Source: DASXTK01 sp050744325
GTDB taxonomy: Bacteria > Actinomycetota > Acidimicrobiia > Acidimicrobiales > VFJN01
Reading direction: 5' to 3'
Length of the DNA stretch: 64,000 bases
Assembly: GCA_050744325.1 (NCBI GenBank)
Contig: JBOGHK010000047.1
Coordinates: 77,554 to 141,553 of the forward strand
Every line of letters starts with the position of its first letter. Position 1 is the stretch's first letter. A program made the position numbers and the translations under genes. This document shows positions 1-8,123 of the stretch, one piece after another. The notes under the pieces are model-generated. The model did not search any database. It saw only the letters and a list, made by a program, of their open reading frames with translations, and was not told the DNA's origin.

Positions 1-365
1 TCGAGCTCGTCGATGCGGTTCTCAGCCGCCGCGACGGCAGCCTGGGCTTCGACGACGTCCTCGGCCGCCTCGGCAGCAGTGCGCCGAGCTTCGTCGAGCT
101 CGGCCTGCTGGGTCGCGACGTTGGCATCGAGGGTGGCGAGCGCCGCGCTCAGCTCGGCATGGCGCGCCTCCAGGGCATCGACCTCGAGCGCGACCTCGCC
201 TTGGCGCCGCCGTACGTCGGCGCGTCGCTGCGTCGACTGACCAGGGCCCTCCTGCACGGGATCCGCGCCGGTCGCATGGGGAAGCAGCGCCGCGACGACG
301 ACCAGCAGCACGCCGCCGACGTGCCGGGCCCACTGGCCACCAGCTGCCGATCGAGGTGACTCCAC
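1..365 (-). CDS. Secreted coiled-coil protein, VanY/M15 peptidase paralogue, 5' part only
   Basis: The gene reads leftwards off the window edge, so only about 121 N-terminal residues are visible. I start it at a GTG (363-365) preceded by GAGG. A hydrophobic export segment (GGVLLVVVAALLPHATGA) is followed by an Ala/Glu/Leu-rich coiled coil. It matches the next gene almost word for word in places: RQGEVALEVD then LEA, and LATLDANV. By that similarity it should end in an M15 D,D-carboxypeptidase domain, but that domain lies outside the window, so the enzymatic call is inference. It is the third member of a tandem paralogous set on this strand, 102 bases after the second. Confidence 0.7.
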   Translation of the reverse strand, partial: MESPRSAAGGQWARHVGGVLLVVVAALLPHATGADPVQEGPGQSTQRRADVRRRQGEVALEVDALEARHAELSAALATLDANVATQQAELDEARRTAAEAAEDVVEAQAAVAAAENRIDEL

Positions 366-467
366 GTGGCTGTGACCTCACTGAGCGAGGGGGCGGGGCC
401 GGGAGGTTAACCACCGCTCCGTTCGCTGTCACCCTCTTGACGGCAGCCGTGCGGCCACCGCTTCGGC

Positions 468-1706
468 TCACTTGCCGGTCGTCGACCAGTGCCAGGCCTC
501 GGACGGCAGGTTGTGGAGCCCGTAGTTGGCGGCGTTGCCGGCCAACCACTGGTAGCACGCCGTCGAACGGGTGGAGCAGTTGGCGAAGTCGATCGCCAGA
601 CCACGCTCGTGCTGCGAGGAGCCGGGCCGGGCCGTCGGCGGCGAGCACTGCGAGGCCGGCATTTGGTAGATCGCGTAGTGCGACGTGCCACAGTTCTGCT
701 TTCGCAGCTCGACCTGCCGCTGCGAGTCGCGATAGCCGCCTCCGCAGAGCTGTAGGCCACTGCCCGCTGCGGCGTCGAGCAGTGCCTGCAGGTTCGACGC
801 GAGGGTGTCGGCCACCGTGATCGATCCTCCGCCGTGGCAGCTCACCGTGGCCAGGCCGTTGGGACCGGGAGTGACGGTGCCGGCTGCTGGTCGTGCAGCC
901 GCAGCCGCGGCCTCCGCTGCCTCGGCCTGGAGGCGCGCCTGCTCGGCGGCCTCCTCGGCGATCTGGCGCGACAGCTCCTCGTCGATGGCCGCGAGGTTCG
1001 CCGCCTCGGTCAGCCGGTGGTCCAGTGCCGCGTCGGCCTCGGCGGCCACGACCGCCTGCTGGTCCCGCGCGGCCTGTACCCGAGTGAGCGCTTCGGCCGC
1101 GTTGGCCCGCGCGGTCTCGGCATCGGCGGCCGCCGTCTCGCGGTTGTCGCGTTGGGTCGTGAGATCGTCGCGAGCCACTTCGAGCAGCTCGAGCACGTTG
1201 GAATCCTCCTCGGCCTGCATGTCGAGGACCGCGTTCATCAGCGCGGCGTCCGAGAACGAGTCGGCCTGGAGGGTGTCCCATGCGTTGTAGGCCGGCGGGG
1301 CGACGTAGGACTGGATCAGCAGCTCGTCGCTCGCCGCGTTGAGTACGTCGACCCTGCCCTGGGCCTCGGTGACAGCAGCCTCGGCTTCGACCAGCGCGGC
1401 GTCGGCCTCCGCCGCGGCGGTGTTGGCGGCGTCGAACTGGGCCTGGTGCGTGGTGACGTTGGCATCCAAGGTGGCCAGCGCCTCCTCCATCTCGGCGCTA
1501 CTCGCCTCGAGCATGTCGACTTCGAGAGCGACCTCGCCCTGCCGTTCGCGCACCTCGCGCTGCTCCTCCTCGAGGTCGGGCTCCTGGACGGGCCCGGCCC
1601 CGGAGACCTCGGGCGCAACCACGGTTGCCAGGAGCACGAACCCGGCCGCGACTGCGCGCCGCATGGAACGAGGGCCGTACAACTGCTGGATTGTGAGTCC
1701 CCCCAT
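468..1706 (-). CDS. Secreted coiled-coil D,D-carboxypeptidase, M15 (VanY-like)
   Basis: 412 residues. A short signal or membrane segment (about residues 15-37) is followed by an Ala/Glu-rich coiled coil to about residue 270, then a C-terminal M15 peptidase domain. The domain shows the zinc and catalytic pattern SxHxxGxAxDF (SQHERGLAIDF) and the closing EAWHWS. VanY-type enzymes remove the terminal D-alanine from peptidoglycan stems outside the cell. The coiled-coil plus hydrolase plan resembles EnvC, PcsB and RipC, whose coiled coils dock on FtsX; whether that applies here is inference. The ATG at 1706 has a good AAAGGGG ribosome site, and the gene begins 23 bases after the upstream paralogue ends, so the two are probably one operon. 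Confidence 0.82.
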   Translation of the reverse strand: MGGLTIQQLYGPRSMRRAVAAGFVLLATVVAPEVSGAGPVQEPDLEEEQREVRERQGEVALEVDMLEASSAEMEEALATLDANVTTHQAQFDAANTAAAEADAALVEAEAAVTEAQGRVDVLNAASDELLIQSYVAPPAYNAWDTLQADSFSDAALMNAVLDMQAEEDSNVLELLEVARDDLTTQRDNRETAAADAETARANAAEALTRVQAARDQQAVVAAEADAALDHRLTEAANLAAIDEELSRQIAEEAAEQARLQAEAAEAAAAAARPAAGTVTPGPNGLATVSCHGGGSITVADTLASNLQALLDAAAGSGLQLCGGGYRDSQRQVELRKQNCGTSHYAIYQMPASQCSPPTARPGSSQHERGLAIDFANCSTRSTACYQWLAGNAANYGLHNLPSEAWHWSTTGK

Positions 1707-1729
1707 GTCCGCCCCTTTGGCGTCGCCTG

Positions 1730-3025
1730 CTAGTTACCTGTCGTCGACCAATGCCAAATCTCACTCGGTAGCTGGTAGAGCCCGTAGCCCGCCGCGTTCG
1801 CGTCCAGCCATTGGTAGCAGGAGCTACCAGTGCTGGAGATGACGCCGCCCCCGCCGCAGGTGAAGTCGATGGCCAGCCCCACCTCATGCTCGGATGTCCC
1901 TGGCCGTGCGGTCGGCGGTGAGCAGTCGGATGCGGGCATGTCGTAGATCGCGTAGTCCGAGGTGCCGCAGTTGCTTCGGCGAACCTCGATCTGCGCCTCC
2001 GGGCTCCGGTAGCCAGAGCCGCACAGCGTGACCCCGTCGGCGGCTGCCGCCTGGAGCAGCGATGACAACGGCCCTTCCAGCGAGCTGTCCACCGTGATCG
2101 AGCCGCCGGCCGGGCACGAGACGGTGGCCAACGACCCCGACGACGGCCCGAGCGTGACCGGGTCGGGCGGGTTCGCTGCTGCCTCCTCCGCTGCGCGGCG
2201 CTCAGCCTCGGCCAAGGCGTCCAGCGCGGCCTGGTAGGCCCTGGAGTCGGCGATCGCCTGCAGCTCGTCGGCCAGCGCCGCTGCGCGAGCAGTCAACTCG
2301 GCCGCCATCTCGGGATCCACGTTGGCCAGCGCGGCGGCCTCGGCCAGCCCCTCGTCTAGCCGGGCCTGGATCTCGCCGAGGAAGCTTGCCTGCTGGCCCG
2401 TTGCCGCCTGCACCGCCGACAGTGCCGCCTCGGCATCGGCCCGCCGGGCCTGTGCCTCGCCTTCGGCCTCGTCTTCGAGCTCGCGTTCGGCCTCGAAGCG
2501 CTGACGGGCTTCCTCCAGGTCGGCCAGGACGCTGGCGTCCGCGTCGGCCCGGATACCGAGTAGCGCCTGCCTCATCGATGCCTCGTTCACCGTGTCCGAT
2601 TCAAGGGCATCGGTGATCTCGAGGGAGGGCGGGCTCATGAACGTCTCGATCACGACCTCGTCGCTGCGTGCCGTCAGCTCGTCGATCTCGGCCTGCGTCG
2701 CCGCCACGGCCTCGCCGGCCGCTGTGACCGCGGCTTCGGCCTCGACCAGCACCGCCTGGGCTGCGTCGAGCTGGGAGAGCTGGCTGGCGACGTTGGCCTG
2801 GATCTCCTCCAGGGTGCCCGCCAGGGCGGCCTCGCTGCCGCTGGCCACATCGACGTCGATGTCGATCGTCGCCGAGCCGGCACCGGTGCCAGCCTGATCG
2901 CCCGGCTCCTCCTGCCCTGGCAGAGCCTGCCCGGTCGACGGAGCCCAGATGGCGGTCACGACCAGCCCGGCGGCGATGGCTGCTGCAATTTTCCGGCCGC
3001 AAGCAACCGGGCGGCGATCATCCAA
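1730..3025 (-). CDS. Secreted coiled-coil D,D-carboxypeptidase, M15 (VanY-like)
   Basis: First gene of the paralogous set. A signal segment (IAAAIAAGLVVTAIWAP) precedes about 250 residues of coiled coil and an M15 domain with SEHEVGLAIDF and EIWHWS. Two cysteine pairs in the peptidase domain look conserved with the neighbour (LCGSGYRS, SNCGTSDYAIYDMP), suggesting extracellular disulfides. I prefer the TTG at 3025 because GGGGAGGGA sits just before it. The longer reading from a GTG at 3076 has no ribosome site and would put 17 charged residues before the signal peptide. The expected role is trimming of peptidoglycan stem peptides, as for its paralogue. Confidence 0.82.
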   Translation of the reverse strand: MDDRRPVACGRKIAAAIAAGLVVTAIWAPSTGQALPGQEEPGDQAGTGAGSATIDIDVDVASGSEAALAGTLEEIQANVASQLSQLDAAQAVLVEAEAAVTAAGEAVAATQAEIDELTARSDEVVIETFMSPPSLEITDALESDTVNEASMRQALLGIRADADASVLADLEEARQRFEAERELEDEAEGEAQARRADAEAALSAVQAATGQQASFLGEIQARLDEGLAEAAALANVDPEMAAELTARAAALADELQAIADSRAYQAALDALAEAERRAAEEAAANPPDPVTLGPSSGSLATVSCPAGGSITVDSSLEGPLSSLLQAAAADGVTLCGSGYRSPEAQIEVRRSNCGTSDYAIYDMPASDCSPPTARPGTSEHEVGLAIDFTCGGGGVISSTGSSCYQWLDANAAGYGLYQLPSEIWHWSTTGN

Positions 3026-3234
3026 GGTCCCTCCCCGCGGATGTCCCTCCCTCCCCAGCGGAGAGGTCTCCGACACGGGACTGTAACAAAGCCTGCCGCT
3101 CGTGTCATCGAGACGTGCCCTTTCCGCGATCCGTTCGCCATCTTTCCTCCAGGAGAAGTAGTGAAACCCATCGAGATGGTTCGTTGATCACGCCGTCCTA
3201 CTCACCCGCAGGATCCGAGTGGCAGAATCCGGCC

Positions 3235-3990
3235 ATGCCCGAGCTCCACACCGCGATCGATGACGGCGTCGCCAGGGTGACCATCGACGCGCCAGGTCGT
3301 CGCAACGCCCTGACACTGGATCTGGTCGACGAGATCGTGGAGGCGTTCGACCGCATCGAGGCCGACGGGTCGGTGCGTGCCGTGGTGGTGACCGGGGCTC
3401 CGCCCGCCTTCTGCGCCGGCGCCGAGCTCTCCCACCTCGGTTCGAGCCAGCGCGAGGGCTTGAGCCGGGTCTACGAGGGGTTCCTGCGCATCGGGCGGTC
3501 GCCGTTGCCGACGGTCGCGGCGGTGAACGGTGCCGCAGTCGGCGCCGGGGTCAACCTGGCCCTGGTATGCGACGTGATCGTCGCCGGCACCTCGGCCCGG
3601 TTCGACACCCGGTTCGTGCAGCTCGGACTGCATCCCGGCGGTGGCCACACCTGGATGCTCCGCCGCCGGGTCGGCCCCCAGGCGGCGGCGGCGATGGTGC
3701 TGTTCGGCGAGATCGTCGACGGCGCCGAGGCCGAGCGCATCGGGTTGGCTTGGCGCTGCGTCGCCGACGACGAGCTCCTCCCCGTCGCGACCGCGCTGGC
3801 CGCGGTCGCCGCGTCGGCCCCGCGCGAGCTGCTCGTGCAGATCAAACGCACCCTGTCCGACGTCGCCGGGCTCCCGAGCCACGGCGAGGCGGTCGAGCGC
3901 GAGCTCGACCCCCAGGTGTGGTCGATCAACCAGCCCGAGTTCCAGCGGCGCCTGGCCGAGATGCAGCGCCGGATCAGCCCCGGCCGCTGA
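3235..3990 (+). CDS. Enoyl-CoA hydratase/isomerase family protein (atypical crotonase)
   Basis: 251 residues with a crotonase fold: RNALTLDLVDEI near the N-terminus, oxyanion-hole segments FCAGAEL and NGAAVGAGVNL, and the GLHPGGGHTWML loop. Crotonases act on acyl-CoA thioesters in fatty-acid or related breakdown. In the classical hydratase, glutamates lie in GGGCEL and in PEILLG; here these are GAGVNL and RFVQLG, so both catalytic acids are missing. Hydratase activity is therefore doubtful, and an isomerase, lyase or other crotonase reaction is possible. The ATG at 3235 begins where family alignments begin; the reading frame is open 40 codons further up. It is divergent from the peptidase operon. 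Confidence 0.8.
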   Translation: MPELHTAIDDGVARVTIDAPGRRNALTLDLVDEIVEAFDRIEADGSVRAVVVTGAPPAFCAGAELSHLGSSQREGLSRVYEGFLRIGRSPLPTVAAVNGAAVGAGVNLALVCDVIVAGTSARFDTRFVQLGLHPGGGHTWMLRRRVGPQAAAAMVLFGEIVDGAEAERIGLAWRCVADDELLPVATALAAVAASAPRELLVQIKRTLSDVAGLPSHGEAVERELDPQVWSINQPEFQRRLAEMQRRISPGR

Positions 3991-3994
3991 GGGG

Positions 3995-4810
3995 TCAGGC
4001 CGACGGGAACGCGAAGGTCGCGAGGATCTCGGCCGCGAGATCGTCGTGGATATCCGCGTCCTCGCTGGTGAGGACCACCGAGTAGACGGCGCCGCCGCGA
4101 CTGAGCACCAACCGCTCCGTCCCTTCGACGGTGACCTGGTCGGTCTGGTCGGGATCGTCGTCGTTCGCCCGGGCGGCGTCGGCCTGGAAGCGGACCTCCA
4201 CGGTCGGCCGTGCCGCATCCGCGACCGGCTCGATCACCGGCGATGCCCAGCCCCGCTCCCCGGCGAGCTGTCCGGCCAGGGACTCCAGCCCCGCGGTGTC
4301 GGCGATCCCCGAATCCAGGATCGCCCGGACGCTGAGGTCGGCGACCCGGCCCTCGGCGTCGACGCCGGCCGCATAGAACACCGCCCCCGACTGGGCCGCG
4401 CTGTGGGCCGCTGCCACGAACCCGGGGACGACCGGCTCGGCCTGCCCGGTGCTGGACAATCCTTCTGCGTCCAGGCGGGTGGCCTCCCAGCCCGGCGGCA
4501 CGGCCAGCCCGAACCCGAGCACCGGCACGGGGATCGCGGTCCAGCCGTCGGGGGCGTCGACCTCGATGCCGCCAGTGGCCATCGTGGTCGAGGTCGTATC
4601 TGCGGCATCGTCGCTCGGGCCGGCATCGCTCCCCCCGCCGTCATCGTCGCCGCCACACCCGACGAGCAGGGCGCCAACCACCAGCAACCCGAGACAACAA
4701 GTTCCGATCCATAACGCCGGAGGCCACAGGTTCCGGCCACCGGAACCTCTGACCTCAGCCGCGCCAGACCGGATCCCACGAGCTCGGGTGGACGGGCTCA
4801 CGCCAGCCAC
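3995..4810 (-). CDS. Putative lipoprotein, function unknown
   Basis: 271 residues from a GTG. A hydrophobic stretch ends in a lipobox (LLVGCGG), followed by an acidic Gly/Asp/Thr linker (about residues 50-75) and a compact domain beginning VDAPDGWTAIPVPVLGFGLAVP. That domain recalls the LpqN/PsbP-like beta-sandwich lipoproteins of actinobacteria, but no motif settles it. It overlaps the acetyltransferase gene upstream by 13 bases, so the two are likely translated together. It ends 4 bases from the convergent crotonase gene. Confidence 0.6.
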   Translation of the reverse strand: MAGVSPSTRARGIRSGAAEVRGSGGRNLWPPALWIGTCCLGLLVVGALLVGCGGDDDGGGSDAGPSDDAADTTSTTMATGGIEVDAPDGWTAIPVPVLGFGLAVPPGWEATRLDAEGLSSTGQAEPVVPGFVAAAHSAAQSGAVFYAAGVDAEGRVADLSVRAILDSGIADTAGLESLAGQLAGERGWASPVIEPVADAARPTVEVRFQADAARANDDDPDQTDQVTVEGTERLVLSRGGAVYSVVLTSEDADIHDDLAAEILATFAFPSA

Positions 4811-5388
4811 TCGCGGGTCAGCTCGTCACGACGGTCGAGCCACTCCTCGGCGGTGACGGCGTAGCGGACGTGGTCCTCCCACACGCCGTTGATCTCCAGG
4901 TAACGGAGAGCGATGCCCTCGTCGCGCAGCTTCAGCTTCTCGACCACCCGCCGGCTGCGGTGATTGCGCGGGATGATCGACACCTGCACCCGGTGCAGAT
5001 GCACGTGCTCGAAGGCGAACCGGATCATGAGCACCAACGCCTCGGCGGTGTAGCTCTGCCCGGCATGGGCCTGGTCGATCCAGTAGCCCACATAGGCCGA
5101 CTGGAACGGGCCGCGCTGCACCGACGACAGGTTGATCTCACCCGCGAACTGGCCACCGACGAACATCCCGAAACCGAACCCCGTGCCCAACTGTCGCTCG
5201 CGCTCACGGGCGCTGCACCGCATCGCGAACGCCTCGCGGTGCTCGACCACGTCGGGCATGCCGGGCGTGCGGGCCGGCTCCCACGGCGTGAGCCAGCCGT
5301 GATTGCGCCTGCGAACCTCCTGCCACGCCGGGAAGTCGCCCACCGTCAGGGGCCGGAGCGTGATCCGTCGCCCGACGAGCGTCGTCAT
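4798..5388 (-). CDS. GNAT family N-acetyltransferase (RimJ/RimL-like)
   Basis: 196 residues. The order of segments is that of RimJ/RimL acetyltransferases: ITLRPLTVGDFPAWQEVRRRN at the start, a central GYWIDQAHAGQSYTAEAL acetyl-CoA region, then FAFEHVHLHRVQVSIIPRN and SRRVVEKL. RimJ/RimL enzymes acetylate protein N-termini, often ribosomal; many relatives modify small amines, so the substrate is open. The ATG at 5388 follows a strong GGAGGGCGAGGGG site; 16 further upstream codons are open but poorly initiated. It is co-transcribed with the lipoprotein gene behind it. Confidence 0.8.
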   Translation of the reverse strand: MTTLVGRRITLRPLTVGDFPAWQEVRRRNHGWLTPWEPARTPGMPDVVEHREAFAMRCSARERERQLGTGFGFGMFVGGQFAGEINLSSVQRGPFQSAYVGYWIDQAHAGQSYTAEALVLMIRFAFEHVHLHRVQVSIIPRNHRSRRVVEKLKLRDEGIALRYLEINGVWEDHVRYAVTAEEWLDRRDELTREWLA

Positions 5389-5447
5389 CGCCCCTCGCCC
5401 TCCGGGATCGGTTGGTCGGCGTCGTGGAAGCGGCAAGGACCGTGCAC

Positions 5448-6557
5448 CTAGCTCCCCAGGACGTCGTCCAGCGCTCCGAGCAACAGGGCGACGTTGCGCG
5501 GGCGAGCCGTGTGCCCCATGCAGCCGATCCGCCAGACCCTGCCGGCGTACTCGCCCAACCCGCCCCCGATCTCCAGTCCGTAACGCTCCAGCAGTGTGGC
5601 CCGTGCCTTCGCCTCCGCGCCGTCCATCCCCGCGATCCGCTCGGGCACCCAGACCGTGGTGAGCTCAGGCAGCCGGTGCCCCTCCGCTGCGAACAGCTCC
5701 ATGCCCCGCTCGACCAGCCCATCCTGGAGCATCCGGCCACACTGCTCGTGGCGGGCGATCGCCGCGTCGATGCCTTCCTCCAGCAACGCACCCAAGCCGG
5801 CGTGCAGGGAGAAGACCATCGACACCGGCGCGGTGTGGTGGTACACCCGGCCGCCCCTACGACTGGCGGCGGGCCCGGTGTACTCGCCGATCATCCGCAG
5901 GTCGAGGTACCAGCTGGCACTGCGTTCGACCAGGGCGGCACGCGCCCGGTCGCCGAGCGTCACCGGTGCGAGCCCGGGCGGGACTCCGAGGCACTTCTGC
6001 GTACCCGAGTAGGCGACGTCGACACCCCAACCGTCGACGTCGACCTCGATGCCGCCCAGGCTGGTCACGCAGTCGACCAGCAGCAGCGCGTCGCCCTTGG
6101 CCTCGGCGAGCGGGACGATGTCGCTGCGCACGCCGGTCGAGGTCTCCGCGTGGACCACGGCGATGATCTTCGGGGCCGGATGGGCCGCTCTCAGCTGGCC
6201 GGGGTCGATCGGCTGGCCCCACGGGACCTCGACACGCACGACCTCGGCACCGCAACGCGCCGCGACGTCGCACATCCGCGCGCCGAACACACCGTTGACA
6301 CCGATGACCACGACGTCGCCGCGATCGACGAGGTTGACGAAGGCCGTCTCCATGCCCGCCGACCCCGTCCCACTGATCGGGAGGGTCATCGGGTTGCTGG
6401 TCCGGAACACAGAGCGCAGCCGGTCGCAGGTCTCGTCCAGCAGCGCGACGAACTCCGGATCGAGATGACCGAGCATCGGCCGCGCCAAAGCCTCGACTGC
6501 CTCGGGATAGGGGTTCGACGGCCCAGGCCCCATCAAGACACGGTCCGACATCGGCAT
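5448..6557 (-). CDS. Class V aminotransferase, alanine--glyoxylate/serine--glyoxylate type
   Basis: About 369 residues. N-terminal LMGPGPSNPYPEAVEAL is the family's opening motif; SGTGSAGMETAFVN forms the PLP phosphate loop; DCVTSLGG holds the PLP-binding aspartate; SGTQKCLGVPPG contains the Schiff-base lysine. This fold I PLP enzyme moves an amino group from alanine or serine to glyoxylate, with roles in photorespiration-like or serine-cycle metabolism. The ATG at 6557 (MPMSDRVLMGPGP) fits family starts; 23 upstream codons are open but unlike the family. The product could also act as a related purine-pathway ureidoglycine aminotransferase. Confidence 0.85.
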   Translation of the reverse strand: MPMSDRVLMGPGPSNPYPEAVEALARPMLGHLDPEFVALLDETCDRLRSVFRTSNPMTLPISGTGSAGMETAFVNLVDRGDVVVIGVNGVFGARMCDVAARCGAEVVRVEVPWGQPIDPGQLRAAHPAPKIIAVVHAETSTGVRSDIVPLAEAKGDALLLVDCVTSLGGIEVDVDGWGVDVAYSGTQKCLGVPPGLAPVTLGDRARAALVERSASWYLDLRMIGEYTGPAASRRGGRVYHHTAPVSMVFSLHAGLGALLEEGIDAAIARHEQCGRMLQDGLVERGMELFAAEGHRLPELTTVWVPERIAGMDGAEAKARATLLERYGLEIGGGLGEYAGRVWRIGCMGHTARPRNVALLLGALDDVLGS

Positions 6558-6609
6558 CTGCGCCGACCGTAGCCAACCGTCCCAGAAAATCGCGAAAGGG
6601 CAGCCGTGC

Positions 6610-7575
6610 TCAGCCCGCGGCGGCAAGGCCGCTCATCGCCAACCCGTCGAGGATGTCGGCCTCCGACACCACCATCTCGTCGAATCCGAGCCGCCTCATG
6701 ATCGCGACCAGCACGCAGCATCCACCGACGATCACGTCGGCCCGCGCCTCTTCGAGGCCCGGATTGTGGATGCGGTCGGCGCGTGCCTCGGTCGCCAGGG
6801 TGCGGAACACGTCCTCGGCGGCGTCGCGGGTGAGCCGGAAGTGGTGGATCCGGTCGCGGTCGTAGGTCGCCAGCCCGATCTCGATCGCCGCGACCGTGGT
6901 GATCGTGCCGGCCACACCAACCAGGGTGCGCACGTCTGCGACCCCCGGCAGGTCGCGCCTGACGTCCTCGAGGTAGGCATCGACCAGGCTGATCGCCGCC
7001 GTGAGCTCCTCGGGCTGCGGGGGATCGTGGAGCAGGAACTTCTCGGTCAGCCGCACACAGCCGACGTCGACCGACAGCACCCCCTCGACGTCAGCCGGGG
7101 GCTGGGCGGCGCCGAGGATGAACTCGGTGGAACCTCCTCCGATGTCGACGACCAGGAACCGGCCGAGCTGCGGGTCCAGCTCGCCCGTCGCCCCACAGAA
7201 GGACAACCGGCCCTCCTCCTCGCCGCTGAGCAGCTCGGGGCGGGCGCCGACGACGCTCTCGACGGCGTCGAAGAACGCCTCGCGGTTGGACGCGTCGCGA
7301 GCCGCCGAGGTGGCCGCGACCCGTACCCGCTCGACCTCGTGCTGGCCGAGCAACGGCTGATAGTCGCGCAGGCAGGCCAGCGTCCGCTCGACCGCCGCGT
7401 CGCTGAGCCGGCCGGTCGCGTCGACCGCCTGGCCCAGCCGGGTGATCGTGTTGCGTCGGGCGAGGGTCTCGAGCCGGCCGTCCGGGCGAAGTCGAGCCAC
7501 CAGGATGCGGGTCGAGTTGGTGCCGAGGTCGACGGCCGCGACGGGAGCGGCCGGAGCTGCGGATGCGGCCTCCAT
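6610..7575 (-). CDS. ppx: Ppx/GppA exopolyphosphatase family phosphatase
   Basis: 321 residues, the short actinobacterial Ppx/GppA form. VAAVDLGTNSTRILVA is the first phosphate-binding loop of the ASKHA fold; RVAATSAARDASNRE, LLSGEEEGRLSF and VVDIGGGSTEF are the further signature segments; VGVAGTITT closes the site. The family removes phosphate from polyphosphate or from pppGpp. In Mycobacterium tuberculosis the homologue (Rv1026) sits just after the DUF501 and ftsB-like genes, as the DUF501 gene does here 10 bases upstream. The start at 7575 is the only one giving the standard N-terminus. Confidence 0.9.
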   Translation of the reverse strand: MEAASAAPAAPVAAVDLGTNSTRILVARLRPDGRLETLARRNTITRLGQAVDATGRLSDAAVERTLACLRDYQPLLGQHEVERVRVAATSAARDASNREAFFDAVESVVGARPELLSGEEEGRLSFCGATGELDPQLGRFLVVDIGGGSTEFILGAAQPPADVEGVLSVDVGCVRLTEKFLLHDPPQPEELTAAISLVDAYLEDVRRDLPGVADVRTLVGVAGTITTVAAIEIGLATYDRDRIHHFRLTRDAAEDVFRTLATEARADRIHNPGLEEARADVIVGGCCVLVAIMRRLGFDEMVVSEADILDGLAMSGLAAAG

Positions 7576-7585
7576 CGAGTCGACG

Positions 7586-8080
7586 CTACCGGTCGGTCGT
7601 CGACAGGCGCTCGTGGACCCACCGGCCGACCGGATCGTCGCCGCCCGCGAGGAACCAGGCGTAGTGCGCGTGCAGGCACTTGACCCCCCGCCGGGTTCCC
7701 GCCACGCCACCGGACGGCACCGGCCCCCGGTGCCCGGGCGGCAGCGCGGCGTCGCGCTCGGCCCGGTAACGGTCGTGAGCGGCGCCCAGCTCGACGGGAT
7801 CGACCGCTGCCTGGGCCGCCGCCACGCCACCTTCGGCTTCTATCCGGCCGACGCTGGCGCGCTCGGGCTCGCCGACCAGCCAGTACCGGGTGGGCATGGG
7901 CGTCCCGTCGTCCAGCAACGGCGCGTTCCTGATCACCAGCGGGGAACCGTCGGCGTGACGCACGACGACCTCGAACGCACCGCGGGCAGGGCGGCCCAGC
8001 AGGCGCTCGACGTCGGCGCGGTCGGCCGCGGACGGCTCGGTCAGCTCGTCAGGAGGCACTCGTCCCTGTTCCTCGACCAC
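7586..8080 (-). CDS. DUF501 family protein
   Basis: 164 residues from a GTG with a GAGAGG ribosome site. The pattern FEVVVRHADGSPLVIRNAPLLDDGTPMPTRYWL followed by VGRIEAEGG is that of DUF501, a small actinobacterial family with no known function that sits between ftsB/enolase and ppx in many genomes. A conserved LPPGHRGPVPSGGVAGTRRGVKCLHAHYA segment carries Cys and His residues that could bind metal. Here it heads a two-gene unit with ppx and is divergent from the desaturase gene. Confidence 0.82.
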   Translation of the reverse strand: MVEEQGRVPPDELTEPSAADRADVERLLGRPARGAFEVVVRHADGSPLVIRNAPLLDDGTPMPTRYWLVGEPERASVGRIEAEGGVAAAQAAVDPVELGAAHDRYRAERDAALPPGHRGPVPSGGVAGTRRGVKCLHAHYAWFLAGGDDPVGRWVHERLSTTDR

Positions 8081-8093
8081 AGCCTCTCGATTC

Positions 8094-8115
8094 GCCTACC
8101 GACCAGTAGGTAGGC
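8094..8115. promoter_or_regulatory. Operator-like palindrome between DUF501 and desaturase genes
   Basis: Perfect 7-base arms GCCTACC (8094-8100) and GGTAGGC (8109-8115) flank an 8-base centre, and 9 of 11 half-site positions are symmetric. A further GGTAGG lies at 8117-8122, right before the desaturase GTG. The shape resembles TetR-family operators of the TACCGAC...GGTA kind. It fills most of the 43-base divergent gap, so a bound repressor would affect both genes. No regulator gene lies beside it. Confidence 0.5.
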
Positions 8116-8123
8116 TGGTAGGC

